From Buddleja alternifolia (Eukaryota > Streptophyta > Magnoliopsida > Lamiales > Scrophulariaceae): a DNA stretch of 64,000 bases. The stretch is taken from contig CM033404.1 in NCBI GenBank assembly GCA_019426215.1, forward strand, positions 5,456,001-5,520,000, given 5' to 3'. The position numbers were made by a program, and so were the translations under genes. This document shows positions 10,770-20,000 of this stretch, piece after piece (within the stretch, counting starts at the first letter, position 1; every line of letters begins with the position of its first letter). The notes below the pieces were generated by a model. It was not told the origin of the DNA and searched no databases. It saw nothing but the letters and a program-made list of their open reading frames with translations.

Positions 10770-12185
10770 TCTCTACTATTGATATACCTTAAAATATGGG
10801 TGGTTTCTTGAAACTGTTGATATACCTAATTTATCCCATCTAATTTACTTTTTTAATGGCAAAAGAGTCAAATAATAAATAATAATATATATCAACAATA
10901 ATTAGGAATATTATTTTATTAAGACTCTACAATGGAAATACAAATAGATGTTGCATTGCATTAGGTCACTCTTTTTTATTTTAATTTTAATATTGGCCAT
11001 GTAATTCACCTTTTTAATGGCAAAAGAGTCAAATAATAAATAATAAAAATAAGTTGTACATATCTAGAATAATAAGGTATAATTACATTAGTATTCTATA
11101 ATGAAAGTACATATGTAGTTTTACACAAGGACTCTACAAGAAAATTATATATAGAGGCCTCTACAAAGGAATGATATATAAAAAATAATGGAAAACAATC
11201 AAATGTAAAATTATGTATATATAATAGAAATAGAAAATTTAAAAAAGTACGAGTTATTTTTTGAAAATTTTGATATACCTAAAATATCCCCATGTAATTC
11301 AATTTTTTAAAGGCTAAAGAGTCAAAAATAAAAAATAACACTAAATTTCAAATATCTACAATAATAAGAAGTATAGTTACATTACAACTCTCAATAAGGT
11401 CACTCCTATTTATTTATTCATTAAAAGAAGACAATATATTGGAAGTCTAATATCCCAACATATACGGCACAATAAAATTACAACAAATTTACATTTAATA
11501 TTGAATTCTAGGAAACAGGAGCACTTTCCCTCATGGTCTTGGAAGATTTATTGACATATGTTATTGTAATTTAATATTTGTCACTTTCATTTAGTGATGA
11601 CTCGCATAAAACTTCATTTTTATTTAATCGCATTTCTTTTTACACTCAAGAGTTTGGCTAACCTTATTTGTGAAGGGTACTTCATTTTATTAGTTCAACT
11701 TACTCATTTTGGCATTGTATCAACTATAGTCTTATTGCTATAAAAAATTTGAGAAACACAAAAAACAATAAAAAAATAAAAAAACTATACAAGTATCTAG
11801 ATTTTGAACCATAATTAACGAAGCAATTATTATAAGTATAAAGAACTCAATGAGAGGAAAGAAGAAATGAAGCCCTTGATCCATCAAAATTAAACAAGAT
11901 AATGTATAAAAGAATCATCAATTTACATAAGAATTTATTTAGTGATATTATTATATAAGTCTTGATTTTCGATTAGCTTAATATCTTAAAATATTAATTT
12001 AATTTTTCATGTCAATCACTATTTTATTTTAAATAATTATAGCTTATTACTTAGTTAATTTTTTTTTGAGGGATAGTTAAGTTATGGTTCAAGTTTTGAA
12101 TTTATCAAGTTGAATAATATCTATGTATATGAATTGCTTTAACGAGATCATATAATTCCCGTGCGACGCACATGTTGTTTACTAG
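10770..12185 (+). mobile_element. Non-autonomous Helitron
   Basis: The 5' end is TCTCTACTATTGATATACC and the 3' end is CCCGTGCGACGCAC, then CATGTTGTTTACTAG. A short GTGC/GCAC hairpin sits some 15 bases before the terminal CTAG. The element lies exactly between host A (10769) and T (12186) with no target duplication, as Helitrons do. Inside, a unit containing TTTTTAATGGCAAAAGAGTC is repeated three times (about 10850, 11015 and 11307). No Rep/helicase is encoded. Confidence 0.75.
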
Positions 12186-13036
12186 TTATACTTAAAAGAC
12201 CAAACCGGAATGTTTTTGTGCAGATTGATCTCGAATCAAATTAAGTAGTTTGGACCGGGTTGAATTGGGCCCTTGACCTGAGCTTTCATTTTGTTGTGAG
12301 ATTTTATATACGAAGAACCCACATGAATTCAACTCTGCATATGAATTATTCTGGAATTCAGAGTCTGGAAAACGCTTGCCTTATTCACGGATTTATAAAG
12401 GATGGAAATTAATGAAATTGGGAGTGTTTGTTGCCTTAGATATTCAGATACTCACTACACATGTGACATATTTTATGTGAGCTTTCCAGTCGAGGTGTGC
12501 ACTTACTAGGTCCATATAATTTCATTTCCCCTTATATCATGCAGGTTGAGTGATTTGCACCAATGTTTGGTATTTCAAATCTCGATATAATCTGAACTAG
12601 TAATATTTTATTGTGACTGTTTCATTGGGGAATTTTGCCTTTTCATGAGTCTCATGACTACTTCAGTGGTAATTAAAATGTTTTGCCACTTCAAATGGCT
12701 TGACATTAAGAATACTATTCAATTTATTCAAATTTCTTAAGCTTAATTTGATATTTAGGGAATATTAAAAAACCTCGTAAATCAATCTTTCCATATTTTC
12801 TTCCTTGACTAATAAGGATCACGTGTCATGAATTAAATTCTCTTAATTAATGTTTTTTTTAATTAAGTATAGAAAAATTATGTTATCATACTTTTTATTG
12901 TAATTTGTAAGTTGTTTGGTTAAGAAAAATCAATTAACAAAGAAGCGTGTAATAGTAGAGACTGAGACATCAAGTATATACGCATTAATAGGAAATAAAT
13001 CAACCAAAAATAGCCACTAAAATAAATTCTTTTCAC
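12186..13036. other. Intergenic, no gene seen
   Basis: AT-rich sequence between the Helitron and the first SINE. No supported ORF, RNA gene or bounded repeat. Confidence 0.4.
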
Positions 13037-13227
13037 CAAAGACATGTTGGTCTAGTGATATCCACTTCCCACTTTATGTGAGAGGCCCTGAGTTCGAATT
13101 CAGGCTGTCACAAGTTTGTTGCTCTCCCCTCCTTTATGGAGCTAGATAGAGTTTTCATGGCTCAAAATTATAACTATCAACCTGGGTTTGTCCGACTAGA
13201 TATCTCCTTCCCCTTGAATTAAAAATA
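13037..13227 (+). mobile_element. tRNA-derived SINE, copy 1
   Basis: A pol III A-box (TTGGTCTAGTGATAT) and B-box (GAGTTCGAATTC) lie in the first 60 bases, as in tRNA-derived SINEs. The body ends CTTGAATTAAAAA. It is flanked by AAATAAATTCT-type direct repeats (about 13020 and 13227), with one mismatch over 16 bp. It is about 80% similar by eye to the copy at 14073-14270. Confidence 0.8.
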
Positions 13228-13237
13228 AATAAATTCT

Positions 13238-13515
13238 CTTCAAGTTGATTTGTTACAGAAAAAACTTAAAAAAGAATATATATTTCAACTATATAATTAG
13301 ACACGGATTTTATACATTTTGTCTTAAACTATTATTATATACTATAAGTGATTATTTAAATAACTACAATCAGAAAAATATAGCCTACACAAAATAGGAT
13401 AGAACTCATTAATTACCACTTAAATATTATAGACCTTGAAAAGATTGAAAAATCTAAAAATAATCCATAATAATTGCCCAAGTTTTTATGGTATGTCAAA
13501 TAATCTATCACATAA
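13238..13515. other. Region upstream of DEFL member 2, paralogous to upstream of member 4
   Basis: 13421-13515 (ATTATAGACCTTGAAAAGATTG onwards) resembles 32347-32440 upstream of DEFL member 4. It is part of the duplicated segment that contains the DEFL genes. Confidence 0.6.
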
Positions 13516-13905
13516 GAGCATCCACAATGGTGGAACCCCAAAAGGGGTTCTTGGAGTGCCACATCATCACTCCAAGAACCTCCCCTTTCAAGCATTTTTC
13601 TTCCCATCAAAAACAACTTTCTGCACTTGCCACATCAGCATAGAACCCCTTCCAAGAACCTCTCTTCCCGTCAAAAGAACCACTCTGAAGATACCCAACT
13701 TATACTTATTTTTAAATAATCAATTATATAATTAAATAAAAACCTTTATTTTTGTCATGTCACGGGTTCCTTTGGAGTTCTTGCAGAGGAACCCCAACTT
13801 CCTTCATTTTTGCCATGTCACCAAGCACCCCACCCCCATTGGAAGGAGAGGTGCATGCTTCCCCAATCCCCAATCACCCTCTAAGCACCCCCAATGGGGG
13901 TGCTC
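13516..13905. mobile_element. PIF/Harbinger-type (Tourist-like) MITE
   Basis: The element begins GAGCATCCACAATGG and ends CCAATGGGGGTGCTC. It is flanked by TAA on both sides (13513-13515, 13906-13908), the 3-bp target duplication of PIF/Harbinger. The paralogous locus upstream of DEFL member 4 has the uninterrupted sequence (GTCACATGATATCC near 32420), which confirms the boundaries. Confidence 0.9.
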
Positions 13906-14072
13906 TAATATCCCCAAAATGAATTTTGAGATCTACAAATAGAAATATAGTTTCAAAATCTTGAATGAAAAAGCTTTTTATGATACATCAATGATCAACA
14001 TCATATCCCCAAAATTTATTCTAAGATCTGAGAAACGTTATAATCTTGTAAAAATAGACAAGAAAAATTCAA

Positions 14073-14270
14073 GACCTGTTGGTCTAGTGGTATTCACCTC
14101 CCATTTTATGTGAGAGGTCCTGAGTTCATATCCAGGCTGCCACAAGTTGTGTGGCTGTCCTCTCCTTATGGAGCTAGATAGAATCTTTATGGTTCAGGAT
14201 TATAACTATCAACCCGAATTTATCGTGCTAGATATGTAGGGTATCCTCTCCTCTTGAATTAAAAAAAAAA
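14073..14270 (+). mobile_element. tRNA-derived SINE, copy 2
   Basis: The element starts GACCTGTTGGTCTAGTGG (A-box) and ends in an A-run after CTTGAATT. It is flanked by a target duplication of about 17 bp (TAGACAAGAAAAATTCAA at 14055; TAGACAAGAAAATTCAA at 14271) differing by one A. The B-box has decayed (GAGTTCATATCC). The paralogous site at 32530-32550 lacks the insertion. Confidence 0.9.
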
Positions 14271-14297
14271 TAGACAAGAAAATTCAATGTTACATTC

Positions 14298-14305
14298 TAT
14301 AAGTA
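14298..14305 (+). promoter_or_regulatory. TATA box of DEFL member 2
   Basis: TATAAGTA lies 85 bp before the start codon. It is followed by a leader (ATGGCACAGAAAGGACTCAA) that is nearly identical to the one upstream of DEFL member 4, so promoter and 5' UTR are conserved between the paralogues. Confidence 0.6.
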
Positions 14306-14382
14306 TGGCACAGAAAGGACTCAACTTTTACAATTCACAACTGATTAAAAAACTGCAAAAATATTTCAATCTTGAAAAGAAA

Positions 14383-15173
14383 ATGGCAAAGGCCTTCGCA
14401 TCATTATTGGTTATGATTATTTGCTTAAGTTTAGTTGCAGGTATGAATTTCACTAATTCTAATCCAATGTATAACTAGCTAAATGCTCAAAAACCAATAT
14501 AGACAAATTTATTTCCTTTTGTTTTTTGTATCTTAAGTAAACAATAAGAATTATCAATTCTAGAGATTAAGTGGAATGCAAAGAATACTCGTCAAATTGA
14601 TAAAAACTCGACGAAAAATAAGTGAACACTTTGATTAGCTAGGGACAAAGTTCCGAGCCCTTCATGGCTTGAAGGAGTTCCGATCGTTGGATCCTAGCAA
14701 ATCCAACGGCTTAAGTATCAAGATCGATATCTTGGAAAACCCAAATTTACGATCAATTGTCGATACGTAATTCATTTGTTTCATAGGATAAATTTATTGC
14801 AAATACGAGCAAGTTTATCGTAAGAATAACAATTTCCACTATTTGCTTCATGTACAATGGTTTTCTACCAAAACTTTTTGGACTTGTATAATTGCGTATA
14901 ATAAATATCTTAAACTTTCACCACATCATGAATATTTCAAAATCGTAACTTATTTTAATTTATTTTTCTAAATATTGGTGGAATATTACAGGTTCTTTGG
15001 GTTGAGGAAAAAATTGCTCCTTCGATTTATATCGCCCTTGCGATATACATCGTCCTTGTCATGATATTTGCAGAGAGAGTGGCGCTGGGGGATTTGATTT
15101 AGTTGGTGCAGTTTGTCAAATTGACTTCTGCAAAAGACGTACTTTTTGTACTTGCACCTATCATAATTGTTAA
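14383..15173 (+). pseudogene. Defensin-like peptide, array member 2, inactivated by a nonsense codon
   Basis: Exon 1 is 14383-14440 (signal peptide MAKAFASLLVMIICLSLVA) and exon 2 is 14992-15173. They join with the phase-1 intron seen in the paralogues. The fifth codon of exon 2 is TGA (15003-15005), where members 3 and 4 have Arg. Only the signal peptide would be made. After it the frame stays open to TAA at 15171-15173 and keeps all eight defensin cysteines (for example CHDIC and CTC) plus one extra Cys. The single substitution suggests recent loss. A sequencing error or a polymorphic allele is possible. Confidence 0.8.
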
Positions 15174-15639
15174 ATGGGGATATTTCTCATGTATTTTTTA
15201 TCAAATCAAATAAATTTTCGATTATTGCAATAAAAAAGTTATCGTGGACCATATATATTGGTGAGTCAGGGTCAGGATGGTCAACTCTGACAAAAATATT
15301 TTGAGAAATGCGCTTAGAATGGAATGTGTCGACCCACAACACAACAAACCAATACACTCCCTCTGATAATGATTATTAATAGAGGATTTAGAGTGAATAG
15401 ATCATAATCCTCCCAAATGATCTAATAATTTTAATATTTGTAGAGGTGCTTATTTCGCATTGGGTCTTAGTCTACTTTAACCTCTAATTTTGTCAATAGA
15501 ATTAATGGGTCAAGTCTTGTAATTCATATCCCTTTTTTAATAAGCTCACATGTACATTATTATTTAAGGTTAAAATGTTCGAATTGCCCATGATCAAAAT
15601 TATGGCTCATCAATTGATATTTTCTTTTTTTGAGGGGAA
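15174..15639. other. Downstream region of DEFL member 2
   Basis: AT-rich, no gene seen. It leads into the 3' end of a minus-strand LINE. Confidence 0.4.
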
Positions 15640-16349
15640 AACGGTGGACATTTTATTAGATAACCAAATCAGCGGCTAAAGCGTCCGAAGCACGTGGCGG
15701 GAGTCCAAGAACACCCTCTTGGTCCTCCAACGCCGAACGAGCTAAGAAATGAGCAACACAATTACCACGTCTTTTAACAAAAGCGAAAGAAACTGAAGTA
15801 AAAAATAAAAAGAGAGACCTAATATCATCAACAAGAGGACCCAAATCATTAAAGATAGGGGAAGGAGATTTAAGTAACAAGATAAGCTAGAGGCGGTCGC
15901 CTTCAACCACAATATTATCCCACCCTCTCCGATGAGCAAAGACGAGAGCTGCATGGGGCGCTAATGTTTCAGCATGCTCCGGGGTGGTACAGAAATCGAA
16001 TCTTTTTGAGGACCAACCCACACACGATCCCCGAGAATCCCGAGCTACAACACTCGCACCCATCGCATTGTCAAGTTGAAACAGCGCTCCATCGAAATTC
16101 AGTTTAATGCAACCTGCCGACGGGGCTATCCACGAATCTGGGGCAGCAGCTGGTCGAGGAGGACAACTTATAGCAGCAACTATGCGGAAAGTCCCGAGAA
16201 AGTCCCTAGCTTGGAAAATAAGAGATAAAGGAGGGATAGTACTACGTTCCAGCAAGGTTTTGTTCCTGTTAAACCAAAGAAACAAGCATATGACAAGAAA
16301 CAGGCAGTAATCCGAATGATCCAACTCCTTATTGAGAAACCTAAACCAG
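15640..16349 (-). mobile_element. 3' part of a degenerate LINE (RNase H-like domain)
   Basis: On the minus strand one frame encodes the end of a zinc-binding reverse-transcriptase region and then an RNase H-like domain: KLNFDGALF, ASVVARDSRG, AETLAPHAAL, RRGNCVAHFLAR. This is the C-terminal arrangement of plant L1-type LINE pol proteins. An in-frame TAG at 15884-15886 (after VVEGDRL) breaks it, and the frame then ends at TAA near 15656. The other part lies at 26570-27290. The gap is filled exactly by the Gypsy element, and the reading frame is continuous when that element and one copy of its target duplication are removed. Confidence 0.85.
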
Positions 16350-16971
16350 TGATATACCAAAAGGCCCCTCGAATATTCGACCTTGGATTACCTCGTATTC
16401 TTTAAGTGTATTTACTCGTTAGGCCCATTTAGAGCCTCGTATACGAGGCAACGAGGTAGGTTGCATATCCGGTCCCTATAATTATAGTATTTGCAATACA
16501 CTCCAAGATCCGCGTGTTTTTGTAACTCGGATAGGGTCGGTTTATGGCCCGACCCGGTGGGCATCGAATCTGTGCCATTCATCACATACACGTGTAAAGG
16601 ATCAGCAGGGAAGACGTCCTATCTGTCATTCACTCTACAGTACAGCGTGGAAACTCTATAAATACCGTCATTTATGAAGATTTAAGGGCGGATAATCGGA
16701 GTAATAAATACTACGATTGATACATCGTGTGGCTCAGATTATTCGAAGACTTGAGAGTACAATCCCATAATATAAATACAAGGTACACTCGTAATACGAA
16801 CGATAGATATCACACGTACCGAATTCGAACTACGTTTAGACTTGATCCTTGTTAGGTACGTAGGCAGCTCGTTAGTATCCGAGTGCAGTCTATAATTCGA
16901 AGGGCCCATTTATTGTTGTGTATTCGAGGTATTCTTGACTGAGAGCGTAGGGTAAAATCTGTGCTGAATCA
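16350..16971 (+). repeat. 5' LTR of the Gypsy element
   Basis: 622 bp, TG...CA termini, same sequence by eye as 25943-26564. A TATA box (TATAAATA) lies at 16657-16664, about 315 bp before the end of the LTR. Confidence 0.95.
16657..16664 (+). promoter_or_regulatory. TATA box in the Gypsy 5' LTR
   Basis: CTCTATAAATACC is a good plant TATA context and would place the retrotransposon transcript start near 16690, giving an R-U5 of roughly 280 bp. Confidence 0.6.
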
Positions 16972-16972
16972 G

Positions 16973-16991
16973 TTGGCGCCGTCTGTGGGAA
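16973..16991 (+). promoter_or_regulatory. Primer-binding site of the Gypsy element
   Basis: TTGGCGCCGTCTGTGGGAA begins two bases after the LTR CA end, the place and form of the tRNA primer site in many plant Gypsy elements. I did not assign the tRNA. Confidence 0.7.
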
Positions 16992-17024
16992 TTTACTCGA
17001 AGGTCGCTGAAATCAGCTGTAGGG

Positions 17025-20000
17025 ATGGAGGACGAAATTCAAAGGGAAAAGCGAGTTCGGATAGAGGATTCCGGATCGTCTGCGCCATTGCGGAGCGGGG
17101 AAGGTCGTAATGAAGAGAAGATATTGCTAACAAAGGGAGAGCTGGACAAGATGGTGCAGGAAAAGGTGGATGAAATTTTGAGTCGACTGGGGGCATCGGG
17201 ACTGGTTACTCCGAATGTTCAGAGGGCTCCGGTGACGCCTATGGCGCCTAAGAGGTTGTTTCAAGATCAAGAGGTGATGGGTTCACAGATTAAGAAGAGG
17301 GGAGCGGTGGAGGTACAGTCCGATGACGAGGTCGACAGTAGGGCTGACCTGCGGTCAGAAGTTCGAAGAGGAAAGCAGCTTGTGGATGAAGAAAAAGGGG
17401 AACCAGTGCTATCCAAGGCTGAAATTGAAGGCATGTACGAAAAGCTTGGCAGATTGAGTCGTAAGCCGGCGATGCTACTACCAAAAAGTAGGCCGGTTTC
17501 AGCGTTAATGGCTAGGAATTCGCCCTTTTCCGAGTCTATAATGTTCGAGGAACCGCCAAGTTCGTTCAAAGCTCCACTTTTGCCTACTTACGATGGGACA
17601 GGTGCTCCGGGGCCGCATTTGACAACTTTTGAATTGTTGATGTCGTTGTATCATCAGTCTAATGCCATTAATGCGAGGGTTTTTGTGACGACTTTGGTAG
17701 GGCGGGCTCAGGATTGGTTCACGAGTCAGCAATCCGGTTCGATAATTTCTTACGAGCAGCTCATCAAGATATTTGAGAATCATTTTGCGGCCAACAAGAA
17801 GGCCAGGAAATCTGTGTCGTCCATGATGGGATTCAAGCAGGGTCCTAGTGAGAGCTTGAGAGATTTTGTACATAGGTTTAATCAGGAGGTTTTAGAAATA
17901 CCTGAATTAACCCATGATCTTGTTGTAACATTTCTTTTGTTGGCTTTAAGAAAAGGTACTTTGGCGTCTGCCTTAGCTCGGCGTGCACCGAAAGATCAAG
18001 AAGAATTGATGCAGTTGGAAGAGCAATGCATCAATGAAGAAGAAATGAATCTATCAAAAGATTCCGAGGCTTGCAAGCCCGTAAACGATCCAAGAGATCG
18101 AAAAGAAAATAGCTATCGGCAGGAAGGGTCGAGGTCTGAAAAGAACCACGAACGACCCCCTCGATATGCCAAATACGAACAGTACACCCCCTTGAAAGCA
18201 TCAAGAGGAAGAGTGTTACTGGCTGCACAGCACATGAATGCCATCCGATGGCCAAAGCCAATGAAGTCGAAATCCAGAGCAAATCCGGATAAATATTGCC
18301 ATTTTCACAAGGACAAGGGTCACGATACCGAAGAATGCTACCAGTTGAAAGATGAGCTGGAACGTCTCATAAAAGACAGAATTTTGAATGACTTCATTGA
18401 TCGTACCCTCGCGGAAGTAAGAGCCCCAGGGGCCAACCGCGTAAAAGAGGAGAGACGATCACGTAGCCGATCACCTGAGCGTTTTCAACATAGAGGGAAT
18501 GAGAATCGATCCGATCATCGGGTTCGTGACAATCATCTGTATGACCGGCTTAGGAATGATGAATATCCTAGAAGTGATAACTATCGGCGGAGTAACGACA
18601 AAAGGGAAGATGGTAGCAATCGTCCGGGGGATCGCAGAAAAGAGCATACGCATGTGGCTAGGGCAGAGATACACACTATTGCTGGAGGCCCGGTCGGAGG
18701 CGACTCGTCTAGTGCAAGGAAAAAGCATAAGAGGGAAATGCGTGGCAATCACTATCGTCAGGAGCCTACGAGGATCTTTTCAGTACAGAGTCACGACCCA
18801 CCAATAGCTTTTGACGATAGAGATTACGAGGGCATGATGGTTCCCCATAATGATCCGATGGTAATAACGATGGATGTCGCGAATTTTGCGGTGCATAAGG
18901 TGTTGGTTGATACTGGCAGTTCAGCAGATATAATATTTTGGGACGTGTTGCAAAAAATGGACTTGGGAAAGGTGAATCTGCGGAAGGTGAATCTGCGGAA
19001 GGTGAACACTCCTTTGATGGGATTTACTGGATCACAAATCCTGCCAAAAGGATCAATTGAGTTCGATGTGTCGTTGGGGTCGGCTCCGAAGAGGAAAACG
19101 TTGCGTGTAACCTTTTTGGTTGTAGATACCCCTTTTGCTTATAACATGATAGTGGGGAGGCCGATGCTGAATATGTTTGGAGCTATAGTTTCGACTCCTC
19201 ACCTGAAGATGAAGTTTAAAACCAGGGATGGTATAGGTGAAGTGAGGGGCAATCAGTTGGAGGCGCGGGACTGTTACACTACCTCATTAATAACAGATTC
19301 GAGCAAAAAGAGGAAGAGAGAAGTTACGAGGGTGAATGTCATTGATGAGGATGCAGCTATACTGATGCAGCAGCTGGGAAAGAGGCAGAAGAGGGTGGAT
19401 ACGAGGGTGCAGCCTGTGGAGCACAAGACGGTTCAACTTTTTGAAGGAGATACGGAGAAGACTACGAGAATCGGGGGACAGCTGAGTCCTACGATGGAGG
19501 CGAAGTTGATAAAATTTCTCAAGGCTAACACTGATATTTTTGCGTGGAAAGCTGCGGACTTTCAAGGCATTGACCCCGATGTAATAGTGCATCGTCTGAA
19601 TGTTGATCCAGGGGCGAGACCAATTCGTCAAAAACGAAAAAACTTTGGTCCGGACAGAGATGCCATCATTGAAGAAGAAGTGAAGAAACTGCTAGAAGTA
19701 GGTTATGTAAATGAAATTCAATTTACTGAATGGCTAGCAAATGTAGTTCTTGTACCTAAAGCCGAAAACAAATGGCGCATGTGTACTGATTTCATTGATC
19801 TTAACAAAGTTTGCCCTCGGGATCCTTATCCTTTGCCTCGTATTGACCTATTAGTAGACTCAACTGCAGGGTGTGCTCTATTGAGCATGATGGATGCCTA
19901 TCAAGGTTTTAATCAAATAATGATGGCAGAGGAAGATAGGGAGAAAACTTCCTTCGTCACGGCCAGAGGTGTCTACTGTTACAATGTGATGCCGTTTGGT

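Noticed and set aside
13048..13200. tRNA gene at the TGGTCTAGTGG box
   Set aside because: Only A- and B-box remain and no cloverleaf can be formed; the A-rich tail and flanking repeats identify a SINE.
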